Shown here in pieces: positions 53,471 to 64,000 of a stretch of DNA of 64,000 nucleotides. Where the stretch lies: assembly GCF_030445035.2 (NCBI RefSeq), contig NC_080680.1:112122228-112186227 (forward strand), read 5' to 3'. The notes beneath the pieces are model-generated. The model was not told the origin of the DNA. It saw nothing but the letters and a program-made list of their open reading frames with translations, and ran no database searches. The translations under genes and the position numbers were made by a program. Positions within the stretch are counted from its first letter, which is position 1; each line of letters opens with the position of its first letter. Origin of the DNA: Dasypus novemcinctus (Eukaryota > Chordata > Mammalia > Cingulata > Dasypodidae).

Positions 53471-55185
53471 AGGCCAATTTTATCAACCTGCTGATTTAGC
53501 ACAACAATATTTGAGTTATGTGTTTGTGACATGGTTCTCAGCTTGAGACTGGAAGGAAAGCATTATTTTGATTATAACTTTTATTCTACACCCATCCAGT
53601 AAGCTGGACTCCAAGGGAACTTGGAGTAGAGAGTCTGAGCTGGAAAGTCTTAGGAGATTTTATTGGTCACATGGTATCTACCACCCAAGTTCATGCCCAA
53701 CTCAGACATGGAGACTTTCACAAAGATTTTGTAAACTCTCCCATTATAATCATTCCCCTAGATTCCTTTCATTTCCAAGTACTTCCCATCACCATGACAA
53801 CCCATTAAATAAAAGGGAGGAAGAGTTCCTCCTGTTATCTTGTCCAGGGCCCTGGTTTTGATATTGGCTATTCCAAGATTATATCATGACTATGTACTTG
53901 AATACTCCAGGTTACTTAAATGTTGCACACAGGTGGGGCTGGTTCCTGAGAAGGCGGGTAGGGAAATAACAGAGGCAATGGGAAGCATGTAAATAACTGG
54001 GAACAATAGGAACCCTGGGAAAACCCTTACTCTACAGTCTGCCATTCAAAGCTGTTATGCTCGGAGAAGATAATGTCAAATCATGGTGGTAGAGGCCGTC
54101 TTCAAAGTTTTCTCCCTGTTCTAGTTAAATATCGGATGGCCTTGTGATGATCAACATTTCCATGTAGGAACAATGCTCATTCAGAACTTGACAAACGGAA
54201 ACTTCTGGTGAGGCAGTCCTGCCATTACTCTGAGCATGCGCGAAATATGTTACCCCGCTCTGGTTGCCTGACTCCCCCAGCAACTCAGAGCTCAGAGCAA
54301 GCCCAGGGTCCCATGTCCATGGCCAGTGTCGGGAAGATGCCGTGGGGCATTCCCGCATGGCCTCTCTGCTCTAGGCCTGCTGTGGCCCCGCTCCGCTCTC
54401 TGAGGATCTGAACGTGACCTGCAGATCTTTGCTGGTTACCATCCTCAGCCTTCAGGGGCCAGAGGTGGATGGAGAGGGACTGTCTCCCCATCTCTGCTAC
54501 ACTCTGTTAGAAGGGCCCCAGAGCAGGGCTGTGTGAGCTCCAAGTTGCTTCCACCCTCACCAACAGCCTCCTGCTCACCAGGGGACTCAAGGCAGAAACC
54601 CAGGGCAGGGTTTGTCTAGAGACAAACTGGAGTAGCAGAACCCTCACTGTGCTAGAATTTTCCAGCCTTAGAACTTTCTTACAGGCTCTTTCTTCCCTAG
54701 GATATGCTCTCTCTAGGAGGTTCCTTAGCCACCTCTTCTGGTCCATCAGATGTGTCCACACATCGCTGACTCCCCGGCCTGAACACACTCTAGGGCTTTC
54801 TCGTTAGCCCACCCATGGTTCCTGGCACTGAATTATGAAGGCCGGAATCTTGCCACCTCCAGCTAGGACCCTGTTGCCCCCACCCCTTTTTCAAGTGTGC
54901 TCAATGCTTTTGTCTTTCTTTTTAATTAGCACGTACCTGATCCTTGCTTTGACAAGTCATGCCCCGAAAAGAGAAGGCAGATGCTCTCAGTCAAACCGTA
55001 TTCATAGCTGAAGATCCTGGGATGTTGGGTCATTCCTTTGGAGCATCTTTTTAGTGAGGAGGATGTGAGAAGTTAGTGGACCCCTAACCGATCTCTTTGA
55101 CCAGAGTCTCACCCCAGTAATTTATCCTTGTGCAGGCCACTTGCATAATCTTTCTGAAATACTGAGTCACACCCCTGATCTCAAC
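53471..55185. other. No feature recognised
   Basis: About 1.7 kb of ordinary GC. Small overlapping frames around 54,125-54,500 give no motif. Confidence 0.5.
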
Positions 55186-55189
55186 ACTG

Positions 55190-55465
55190 CCAGGTTAGCC
55201 CATTGCTTTAAGGCCAAGTTCTTTATCAGATGGACAAGGCCCTTCCTCATCTGCCTCGGCCAGGAGGCCCGCTCCTGCCTCGGTTCCCACCACTGCCTTC
55301 CACATGCACATTCTCCGGTCACACCAGACCAAGGCCCCTCAATCCACTCCTGCATACTTCCGCATGCTGTTCTCCGCTCCCCTTGTCTGCCTGGCCAATT
55401 CCTATTCATGCTTAATGGCCCAGCCCAAATGTCCCCTCTTCTAAGAAGCCCTTCCCTCCCTAGAT
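55190..55465 (+). mobile_element. L2 LINE 3' region
   Basis: CTTTAAGGCCAAGTTCTTTA, AAGGCCCTTCCTCATCTGCC, the CATGCACATTCTCC block, ATGCTTAATGGCCCAGCCCA, AATGTCCCCTCTTCTAAGAA and GCCCTTCCCTCCCT follow the L2 consensus in order. Confidence 0.72.
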
Positions 55466-56229
55466 GAAGGTAGTCTCCTTACTGCAGAGAAGGTGTCTCC
55501 AGCAGGAGGCCCAGGGCCTGGCTCACGTGCAGTGCTCAGTCGAGGCTCTACTCAGTAGTTGGTTGCTCCTGAGACACGTTGTGTCTTTTTACAGGGCCTG
55601 GATTTCCTTCCCACTCTGCATTTGCCAAGTGCACTTTCTCTACTGATTCAGCTCCTGGACCTTGTGTGTGTCATCCATTAGTAGACCAGGGAGTTGCCTG
55701 TTCCTGAAAGACGTCAGCTCCCTTAATCCTGCATCGTAACTGGATTATGTCAGCCTCCACCACGTGCCTGGAGGCCTCCTATGGGTCAGATTTCAAAATA
55801 ACAGAGAAATGTCATACTCAACTACTCCAGGCCTGCTACATCTTTGTTTTTAAAACAGTTTAAAAGAATTACACCCAGGAAAGAAGCTGAGGCGAGTGAG
55901 TGAGATTGAGAGAGAGAGAGAGAACACTTCCAAACTGACAATACAGCTAATGCATGAACTGAGTCAAAGGGCTCTCAGCTCCTCAGGGTGATCTGCAGGA
56001 GAAACAGAGGGGTCGTGGAGTGGAGGGGAGCTCCCTTCCGAGTGCGTCCCACCATTTGTGCACTCACGGGGCAGCCCCTTGTCAACAGGATCCCTTCATC
56101 CAGGCCCAAGCCACAGCTAATGAAGTAGGCCTAAAGCAGCAAGAGAAGCTGCTGACAGAGGCTGTGGGTGATACAAGGAAGGGGTGGGAGGATTCAAGTC
56201 TTGGAAAGTCAGAATTGAGGCACTTAGAA
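55466..56229. other. No feature recognised; short (GA)n
   Basis: GATTGAGAGAGAGAGAGAGA lies near 55,905-55,921. No gene. Confidence 0.5.
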
Positions 56230-56560
56230 TGAGCCAGAGTCCCTGATTTATGCTATTCATGACCCTCCTTTGATCAAAAGCCTTTGGTGCTACCCTTTTA
56301 AAGCCACAGCCACCTCCCTCCCTCCCCACTTCCCTAACTCTTGGAAACCAGTAATTTGTGTTCCAGCTCTGTAATTGTCATTTCAAGAATGTTATATAAA
56401 TGGAACCGATATGTGTCCTTTCGAGATTTTTTTTTCTCCCGCAGCAGCAGGTTGTTGCAAGTACCAATAGTTGGTTCTTCCTTATTGCTGAGTACTATTC
56501 TAGGGTCTAGATGCAGCACAGGTCATTTGTCCATTTTCCAAAAGAAAAGTGTGAGGGATG
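56230..56560 (-). mobile_element. Old L1 3' UTR fragment (minus)
   Basis: TGTAATTGTCATTTCAAGAA, TGTTATATAAATGGAACCGA, GTTGTTGCAAGTACCAATAG and TTATTGCTGAGTACTATTCT are L1 minus-strand blocks. Confidence 0.75.
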
Positions 56561-56563
56561 CTT

Positions 56564-56998
56564 GTGTCTTCATTTCCTGGCTGCTAAAACAAATATCATT
56601 CAATGGGTTGGCTTCACCACTGGGATTTTATTGGCTCACGTGAGGTTTTGAGGCCAGGAGGTGTCCAACTGAGGTGTTGGCAAGGCAGTGCTTTGTCGTT
56701 GAGGAATGTGGGGTTTTGGGTCTGGCTGCTGGGGATCCTTGGCTTTTCTGTCATTGGCGATGTCCTCTCCTTTCCCTTCTTGATTCCAGCTAACTTCCAG
56801 CTTCTTCTCCACATGGCTTTTTCTTCATGAAGCCTCCAGTAATAGGATTTAGGCCCACCTTCATTCAGTTGGACCACAAGTTAACTAAAAATAACGTCTT
56901 CAAAAGATCCTCTTCACATTTAGTTCATACCCCAGGAATGGGCTGCAATGAAAACCGTCCCCCTCCCCCCACCGGGGTCCACAATTCAACCTCTTACA
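56564..56998 (-). mobile_element. MaLR-like LTR (minus)
   Basis: TGTGTCTTCATTTCCTGGCT, CTGCTAAAACAAATATCATT, ATTTAGGCCCACCTTCATTC and TCCACAATTCAACCTCTTACA form the reverse complement of a MaLR-like LTR. It lies within old L1 sequence. Confidence 0.65.
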
Positions 56999-56999
56999 C

Positions 57000-57275
57000 C
57001 CTGTGATGGAACTCTTCTGTCATCTTGACTGTGGGGTGGTCACACAAATTTATACATGTGATGAAATTGCATAGCAAAAAAAACACACACACAAGTGTGT
57101 GTAAGCTGGCGAAATTTGACTGGCGAGTGGATTTCCTGCTACTATCCTCACGTTCTGTAAGGTGTCAGCATTGGGTGAAACTGCATGAAGGGTACATGGG
57201 ATCTCTCTGTAGTATTTCTTACAATTGCTTGTGAACCTACGATTATCCCAATACAAAGTAAAAAAAAAAGCCTTT
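57000..57275 (+). mobile_element. Old L1 3' end (plus)
   Basis: TACATGTGATGAAATTGCAT, GTGAAACTGCATGAAGGGTA, CATGGGATCTCTCTGTAGTA, TTTCTTACAATTGCTTGTGA, then an A tail at 57,259-57,268. Reads forward, opposite to its neighbours. Confidence 0.7.
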
Positions 57276-57429
57276 CGTGGCACATCTTTGCCTGGGAACA
57301 AAGGTTAAATGCTTTGGTCTGGATTCCAGACCCTTCCACCTTCTAGACCCATCAGTCTTCAGCCTTCTCTTTCAATACCCTTGTTAGGCTGATCGGGTCA
57401 GCATCCATCATACCATGCCCTTTCCTTTA

Positions 57430-58140
57430 AAATAAACTTTTCTTTTTAACCCAAGTGTACCTACAAATAGAACAGGGCAGAAATCATAAATCAATGGATT
57501 TTACAATGTGAATCCACCTGGATAACTAGAACTAAATAAAAAAATGGAACACTGTCAGGACGCCAGGGTCCCCTCTCTTGCCCCCATCCGGTTACTGCCC
57601 TACAAAGGGTAACTGCCATCTGATTTCTTACATCATGTATTAGTTTTGCCTGTTTTTGAACTTTATGTAAATGAATTCACAATTCTTTTTTTAACTGGCT
57701 TCTTTAGTGCAACATGTTAGTGAGATTTAACCCCATTATTGCAGGTAGCAGTAATTTGTTTATTATCATTGCTGTGTGGTATTCATTCCATTGGGTGAAG
57801 AACTGACATTTTATTTATACAGACAATGATTATTGGGTTGTTTACAGTTTGGGGGCTGTTTCAAGTAATGCTGCCATGAACACTCTTTTATGTGTCTTTT
57901 GGCATGCATATGTTCTCATTTCTCTTGGATCTATACCTAGAAAGGGAATTGCTATGTCATAGGATATGCACACGTTTGGCCAAATAGTTTTCCAAAGTGG
58001 TTGCGCCAAGTTACACACTCCTACCAGGCGCGTATGAGAGGACCTTTTGCTCTGCTTCCTTGCCAGTTCCTGGCACTGTCAGTTTTCTTAATTGGAGCCA
58101 TTCCGGTGGGTTGTGGAGTGGTGTCTCACTGACTAGGACT
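57430..58140 (-). mobile_element. Old L1 3' region (minus)
   Basis: TACAAATAGAACAGGGCAGA, CAATGTGAATCCACCTGG, GGTTACTGCCCTACAAAGG, GTTTACAGTTTGGGGGCTGT, AAGTAATGCTGCCATGAACA, TCTATACCTAGAAAGGGAAT and AGTTTTCCAAAGTGGTTGCG. Confidence 0.78.
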
Positions 58141-58815
58141 AGTTAACGGAGAGTTTTCTGCACTCCCCCACGCAGGCGGGAGATGAGTCTGTTAGGATCC
58201 TCAGGGGGAAGCGAGCTTTAACACCCTCTCCCCAGGGGCAGATGGATGGTGGATTTTTGCCTGGGCCTCGGGAGGGGGAGGGTTGCCCATGCCTCCAGTG
58301 GTTTAAGGCTTCGGCTTGTGATCAGTGAAGCTTCTGGGCAATGGGCGGCGTTTCATGCCTGTGGGCCATTGAGGGAGCTCCTGCAGCTCTCCTGCCTGCC
58401 CCAGCCTTTCTCCTAAGCACCTGGCTGGTGAAACAAGAAGATTGTGAGTGAGAGCGAACACCTCAGCATCAGGGAGTCCCGAGGGTTCATCACTGCCATG
58501 CTAGCCCACACTCAGCTTGCGAGAAATGGTTACAATTTTAGCTGATTTCTTCTCACTTGCTCCTCCAAAGAGGTCTGTTGTCATAGGTGAAACAGGTCCT
58601 TTGTCCCGTCTCTCTTTGGAGGAGCTTGGCGCTCTGTGGAATTCAGTTCCCCTGGTTGCCTTGCCACCTCAGCTCAGTGGTAAGCTCAAGAGAAGTTATG
58701 ATTTTGTAGATCTCCTGGCTTTTCTCGTTGCTAGAGTGGGAGTGAGGCTGTCCCATGGCTTTCTACCTCTCACTGTGGCTTTCAGCTTGAGTTTCTCTCC
58801 TGACTGCAGAGTTCA
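58141..58815. other. No feature recognised
   Basis: A 150-codon plus-strand frame (58,517-58,969) runs into an L2-like stretch and shows no conserved motif, so I do not call it a gene. Confidence 0.45.
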
Positions 58816-58819
58816 AGTG

Positions 58820-59060
58820 CCTGTAAATATCACCACTGGGCCTTGCATTGCCGTGCCCTGTGTCTTCATTCATGTTGGCTCCCTGTTGGGAAGGCCCTTT
58901 CCTTTTAGCCCCTGTCCGTTCCTTCAAGGGCCAGTTCAGGGACCCCTTGGTCCATGCAGCCGTCTCTAACCAGCTCTGTCCTCAGCCCTGCCACCCACCA
59001 GAACTTGTGCCCTCCCTCCCTTCTACTCCCTCAGCATTTTGTGCTTTGGGGAAAGACGGT
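58820..59060 (+). mobile_element. Possible L2 fragment
   Basis: CTTCAAGGGCCAGTTCAGGG, ACCCCTTGGTCCATGCAGCC and GTCTCTAACCAGCTCTGTCC are L2-like but weak. Confidence 0.4.
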
Positions 59061-60110
59061 GGTTCCTTCTCGTTTCCATGCATTTTCTTCACGGTCATTG
59101 GCTGGGAGAAGCACCGCAAGCTGTGGGAGGCGGTGTACATGCCAGGGTGGGTTTTTCCTGGGCTTGGAGAGAGGAATAGGGAACAGACGGGGTTTCTTCA
59201 GAAAGCAGTAGGGCTGCACCTTGCTGGTGACATGGCTAGCACTTAGAGTCCGGGCGTTTAGTAGCAGGGTCACCTCACGGAAGCCCTGAAGGCCTGGTGC
59301 TGGTTTGGTTGCCTCTTTGTTCCTTTGTACTTTTCCTGCCTAATTGAGCCCAAATGGCTGAAAGTACACTTTCTCAGAATTTCCTCATCCTGCCAGGTAT
59401 CAGCTTTCCCTAAAACCAAAATTGCTGCTTAGTCTAGACCTGCACGTTTATCGTTCTATTTTAAGGGACGCCCCGGATCCACACCAGAGTGGCAGAAGTG
59501 GCTGCTCCACTTAAACTGCCTTGCCCTTTGGCATCTGCTGGTGTCCCCGGCAGCCGAGAACCTCTCGTACAGCACCTGTCTGGGGGCTTTGGGGCAGAGA
59601 GCAACTGGAGGCTTCCTGCCCAGGACAGCAGCGAAGGCAGAAAGAACATTTTCAAAGTGAGAGAAGAGAACAACGGGTTAAATTTCAGGCCCAGAAAAGC
59701 CAGCCTGAATCTTGGGGGTGGTCACAGAAGACCTTGTGCTGATCAAGCCATGCCCAGGCGAGCTGGGCTGGGTACCTTCAGTCCTTCTTTCCCCCAACTC
59801 TTAAAGACTGCTTTTTCTCTTTTCATTCAGCTTCTCGGCCTGGATTTCCTGGGCCAGTTGGTAAAGCATGTCAGTTTTCTATGATGCTTTCCCAAGCCAG
59901 TGGTGTGCTGATAAATGCCTAACAGCTGGCTCTCTAGGAAAAAAGTCCTGATTCGTGGTGTTGGCCCATTTCCATACTGCAAATACACCCCCACGGCTGA
60001 TCTTAAGCTACCAACACGATTTTACTGAATGGGGAGTTGGGAAGAGAGGTGGAACAGCACATAATGATACAGTATTTCCATCGTACAGGTCAAATCGGGG
60101 TAAATGCCCT
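59061..60110. other. No feature recognised
   Basis: About 1 kb of unique-looking, moderately GC-rich sequence. A 131-codon plus-strand frame (59,489-59,884) has no recognisable domain. Confidence 0.45.
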
Positions 60111-60344
60111 CAGGATAGGCAAATTACGGTCTATGGGCCAAATCCGATCCATGATCTGTTTTGGTATAGCCCATGAGCCAAGAATGGTTTTCACATTTTT
60201 TAAAGGGTGGTAAAAACACACACAAAAAAACAAAAAACTATCAGAAATTAAAGACTACATGATGGACACTTTGCAGGCCTGTGGCCTGCAAAGTCTAAAA
60301 TATTTCCTATCTGTCCCTTTACAGAAAAAGTTTGCCAACCCCTG
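60111..60344. mobile_element. hAT-type non-autonomous DNA transposon relic
   Basis: Inverted ends CAGGATAGGCAAATTA (60,111) and TTTGCCAACCCCTG (60,331-60,344), with TATGGGCCAAATCCGATCC and GCAAAGTCTAAAATATTTCC inside. This matches a common mammalian Charlie-like element. The internal GGCCTGTGGCCTGCAAAG is typical. Confidence 0.75.
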
Positions 60345-61424
60345 GCATAGATAATAGTAAAAATGCAACAAAATACTTGGGAGGTGGTATACCTTGAGTA
60401 TTTTTCACCTGTGTTTTCAAAGATAACTTATTTGTCAAGGGTACACAATTTAATTTTAAAATAATGGCTGTATTTAACAACAGGCTTGTGAAATTTGCCC
60501 AAATTTAACTCTCAGTTCTCATGTACCAGCTAGTAAGTCCGCATACCACTGCTTCAAGGCCATTGTTGGAGGAACCTCAAGGTAAGGGAGGTCCAAAGAC
60601 GAGAATGATTTACTCCAGGTCACTTGGAAAATTAGTGGCCGAGCCAGATGTCTTCTCCCAGTTGTGTGACCCCGGCTCATTTGATGCTGCCCATGGCTCT
60701 CTTCCTGGTGCCTCTACCTGTTGGTGTCTCAGTCTCCCCTGATGTTGGAGCTGGCAGGGCAGCAGCTCACACGCCTGGAGCTTCCTGGTGTCCCTGGCGT
60801 GGTGTGCCTTGGGGCAGCCCACGGGAAGAACGCTGGCCAATGATTTAACCATGACCCACTTCAGTTTCCTGACTTAATTGCTTTTCTGTTTACTTTGAGG
60901 ATAAAAATTCCTTTTCTCTCCCCTACACTGCTGCCTTGGGTACTTTATCGACTCCCGACTTCTCACCAGTCTGCTCTTGGCTTTTTCTGGCAGGATGGGT
61001 CTTCTTGCGGCTAGCCTCTTTGACCTCCCCACCCCCGCTCTGGGTCTGGCACTGAGCACTCTTGGTGCCAAATCTTTGTTCTCATCAGACTGGGACCCTG
61101 TTTATGAGTGAGAGAATCTGGTGTTTTCTGAGAGGACGAGGCAGGACTGGCGAAGGAGCAGGAGAAGGTGGGCTTGCGAAAGTGAGCAGAATGCTGGTGT
61201 GAGGTCCCAGGGAAGGAGTGGCTGGCTGGGGCTGCACGGAACAGGATCCATACTGGAGAGAACGAGAGAGTGAGTGAGCGTGGGAGAGAAAAAGAGAGAG
61301 AGCGAGAGTAAGCACAAGCGTGCACAAGAGAGCGAGCACCAGGAGAAAGAAACTGAGACGGGGCCTGTGTTTCTTGGCTTCCCTAGTCCCACAGGGCCCG
61401 ACTGAGCTTCCTGCACTTTGGGGA
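60345..61424. other. No feature recognised; (GA)-rich run
   Basis: 61,255-61,338 is a purine-rich imperfect GAGAGA / GAGTGAGC run. It makes long minus-strand pyrimidine frames with no meaning. The rest is unassigned. Confidence 0.5.
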
Positions 61425-61873
61425 TGCTAAGGGTTGAATTGTGTTCCCTCAAAATGGATAGTTCAAGTTCTAACCTCAATCCCATGAATGTGACTCTCTT
61501 GGAAATGAGGTCTGTGAAGATGTGAAGATTAGTTAAGATGAGGCCAAACTGGGTTCAGGTGTCCATAATCCAGTATGACCACTGTCCTTATACAAAGGGG
61601 AGAATAGACGAGACAGATACAGAGAAGAGCATGCTTGGACGGAGGCAGAGACTGAAGCGCTGCAGCTGCAAAGCAAGGAACACCAAGGGCCACTGGAAAA
61701 CCCCAGAAGCTAGCAGGGGCAAGGAAGGATTCTCCTCTACAGGTTTCAGGGGAATCTGCTGACACCTTGATTTCAGACTTGTAGCCTCCAGAACTGTAAG
61801 AGGACAAATGTTTGCTGTTTTAACCCACCCAGTTTGTGGTACTTTGTTATGGCAGACCCAGGCAGCTAAATCA
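61425..61873 (+). mobile_element. MLT1-type MaLR solo LTR
   Basis: TGCTAAGGGTTGAATTGTGT, AAGATGTGAAGATTAGTTAA, CAAGGAACACCAAGGGCCAC, CTGACACCTTGATTTCAGAC, TTGTAGCCTCCAGAACTGTA, GTTTTAACCCACCCAGTTTG and TACTTTGTTATGGCAG: a full set of MLT1 landmarks. Confidence 0.9.
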
Positions 61874-62276
61874 GTGGTACTGCAGATGCCTCTAGTGATC
61901 TCACAATCAACACCCACGTTTACTGAGCTAGTTTAAGTGGATTTCCACTCCTTGTGACCCATAGTTTCTTACTAAAATACTGGAAAGCTCAAAATCTTCC
62001 TCTACCGAACAGCGGAGGCACCGAACGTGGCTGTGAACCAGCAGGCACTTTCCCGAATTAGAACCCTGGCTGCTGCAAAGCAATGGCAGAGCCCTGTTGT
62101 TGACATGTCATTTGCTTTCTGCTGTTTTCTCTCCCTCTTTCCACAGAGCAATTGAATGCCAAACAGTTATTATAGCACAACAAGTACAGTCAGAGCCAAG
62201 GGGATGATTACTGGCATTGTCCTGATTTTGATGTATTCTAAGATCCCAAAAGTGAAAGCAATAAATTGTAAAAGAT

Positions 62277-62680
62277 TGTCTCAGTTTGCCAGGGCTGCTA
62301 TGACAAACACCACAGACTGGATGGCTTAAACAACAGAAACGCCTCGTCTCTCAGTTTTGGAGACTAGAAGTCCTAAATCAAGGTCTCAGCAGGTTGTATC
62401 TCCTCCAGTTTGTAGTGTTCTGGTGGTGGCACGTAGCAGTTAATCCCCACCTCCCCCACATGGCCATCTCTCTCCTTTGGCTTCCTCCAGTGGCTGCTTC
62501 TTCCACAGAGAAATTTCCTTTGTTCGTAAGGCCCCCTGACCTATTGGATCAAGGCCCATCCTGATTCTCTTTGGCTTCATCTTAATTGGATCTTCAAAGA
62601 TCCTATTTACAAATAAGTTCATATCCATAGGACTAGGGTTAGAACTTGAATGTGTCTTGTATGGTTCAATCCCCAACAAA
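62277..62680 (-). mobile_element. MLT1-type MaLR LTR (minus)
   Basis: TGTCTCAGTTTGCCAGGGCT, GACAAACACCACAGACTGGA, TGGCTTAAACAACAGAAACG, CAAGGTCTCAGCAGG and GACCTATTGGATCAAGGCCC follow the reverse MLT1/MaLR consensus. Confidence 0.8.
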
Positions 62681-62929
62681 GATCCTGTATAAAATATGGA
62701 TTTGAAAAATCTTCACTTAAAGAATGTTTCCATTATATGTTATATTTCTGTCAAGCAAGAATGACATTTATTTGAACCTGGCAGATAGAACAGATAATTT
62801 GGAAAAGCATGTGCATCTGGCATTAAGACATCATAATGGCATTAAAAACATTTATAAAGAAAAATTTGCCCAGAATTCTACTTCCCTGTAAAATAGTACT
62901 TTCATTTTACCTGGTGTTCTGTCTCAATT

Positions 62930-63215
62930 TACATAGGTGTTTTTTTACACAAGTATGTTCATAATATACATACACATTTTCAGCTATGAGCAGTTTCTAT
63001 GTTGCTGTAATGTACACATTTAAAATTTCTAATGATTGAGTACTGTTTTTTCTAGTGGACCTGCTATCATTTGCTTATTTCCCTGTAGTTAGATATTTAG
63101 ATTATTTCCAATTTTTGGTATCAAATCAATAATGTAGTGAGCCCTTTTTATTTTCATTAGAATTAAAAAGTAAAATTCCTCAGCACAAATTCCTAGGAGT
63201 GGGATAGCCAGGTGA
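62930..63215 (-). mobile_element. Probable old LINE fragment (minus)
   Basis: AGTTAGATATTTAGATTATT, TCCAATTTTTGGTATCAAAT and AATTCCTAGGAGTGGGATAG resemble an L1 3' region on the minus strand. Confidence 0.55.
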
Positions 63216-64000
63216 GCTGGAAAGGCCAGCACAATGAAAGAAGCTCTGGATTTATGGTTTTCTTACATATAACTTGATTTATACAATTCCATACCTCAAA
63301 GGATTTTAATGAGGATTAATGATGTGTCACGTGAGTAAACACTAGCACATAGGAAACACATATGAGTTAGTTTCAGCTGAAAGGGGATGGGCATTTTTAT
63401 TTTTCTTGATCCATATCATCAAGTTTCTTTCCAGCAAGTAGAATCTCCTGCAGCATACTGAGTAATATGCACATTTCAGGTAAACTCACTAGCATTGAAT
63501 TTTATGATCTTAAAGGTCAATCAAATAAACACAATATGTTATTAAAAGACACAAAGGGAAAATTTGAAGTGTGGAAAAGAAATGCTTAGACAGTAAAAAG
63601 TAAAAGAAAAATTATACAAGCAGGCAAAGCACAGCATGGTATGAAATGACTGAAATTAGAGAAAGAATCAAAGAGACAAAGGTGGGAGAGGTCAGTGGCC
63701 GAGGAAGGGAGTCAGGACTTTTCCACTGCACCTCCACCCATGGTGGCTGCACGGGCACATCCAGTCCTCCTCTTCCCTCTAGGCGGCAGCTCAGGCTTTC
63801 CCTCTGGGCCTTGGCAGATGCTCCCTGACTCAGTTTTCCTTCTGTCCCCTCCACCCTTGGAGAACAGATGTAAGGCTGGAAGGAACAATGCCCACATTGT
63901 GAGCTCTCCCCACCACACCCGCCCCCCATGCTCAGAACCTCCAGCTCGCTCCTCTGCCGACTCGGGCTCAGCCCTGCCTGACCCCTGGGGGCAGACAATG
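63216..64000. other. No feature recognised
   Basis: The last 0.8 kb shifts from AT-rich to GC-richer after 63,700. Overlapping frames at 63,612-63,998 have no motif. Confidence 0.45.

Noticed and set aside
58517-59246. Overlapping 150- and 132-codon frames as a possible gene
   Set aside because: They run into an L2-like stretch, have no recognised domain and no clear splice structure.
61011-61485. Several minus-strand frames with Ser/Leu-rich signal-like peptides
   Set aside because: They come from the purine-rich (GA)n-like run read on the opposite strand.

Overview
This is a 64 kb window of mammalian nuclear DNA, most likely from a xenarthran such as an armadillo (Dasypus). The main clue is the SINE content: at least 15 insertions, with more than 20 tRNA-like units, of a tRNA-derived SINE whose head carries a Pol III A-box-like GTAGCTCAGTGGTTGAGC core and a GGTTCAATCCC-type B box. 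This matches the tRNA-Ala-derived DAS SINEs of armadillos. The three related LINE-1 3' ends, the ERVL/MaLR-like LTRs and the ancient mammalian repeats (MIR, L2, MLT1, old L1) fit that host. I see no bacterial, plasmid or phage features, no functional tRNA or rRNA gene and no CRISPR array.

I could not support any intact protein-coding gene or exon. The window reads as intergenic or deep-intronic DNA. The gene-like objects are dead. They are: (1) a nearly full-length processed pseudogene of MTRES1 (C6orf203, a mitochondrial S4-domain RNA-binding protein) on the minus strand at 11,339-12,265, with poly(A) tail, AATAAA signal and perfect 10-bp target-site duplications; (2) a second retrocopy of an unidentified 3' UTR at 41,368-42,028, also with tail, signal and duplications; (3) a broken class I (gammaretrovirus-like) endogenous retrovirus at 13,533-21,158 with both LTRs, a scrap of gag, pol in pieces and env in pieces, itself split by one SINE and two solo LTRs.

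Layout. 0-5 kb: MLT1 LTR, old L1 3' end, AT-rich LINE debris. 5-11 kb: two SINEs (one with a 23-G run), a MIR, long stretches with nothing recognised. 11.3-12.3 kb: MTRES1 pseudogene. 13.5-21.2 kb: ERV. 21.7-24 kb: a dispersed repeat whose second copy is at 8.5 kb, split by an LTR and SINEs. 25.6-26.2 kb: the only GC-rich, GC-box-bearing stretch, the best promoter candidate. 26.3-28.6 kb: MLT1, an L1 fragment and polymeric SINE insertions. 30.6-33.2 kb: two L1 3' ends in inverted orientation. 33.5-39.5 kb: SINEs, MIR, L2. 40.4-45.3 kb: a deep nest in which an ancient repeat holds a retrocopy and an old L1, and the old L1 holds a younger L1 and a compound SINE. 45-64 kb: mostly unique sequence with scattered MIR, L2, L1, MLT1 and DNA-transposon relics.

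No genes here work together as a system. The biology on show is retrotransposition: L1-driven copying of mRNAs and SINEs, with several insertions that hold more than one SINE unit inside a single target-site duplication. That pattern suggests template jumping or mobilisation of dimeric and polymeric SINE RNAs. Repeat names rest on recognition by eye; no library search was run.
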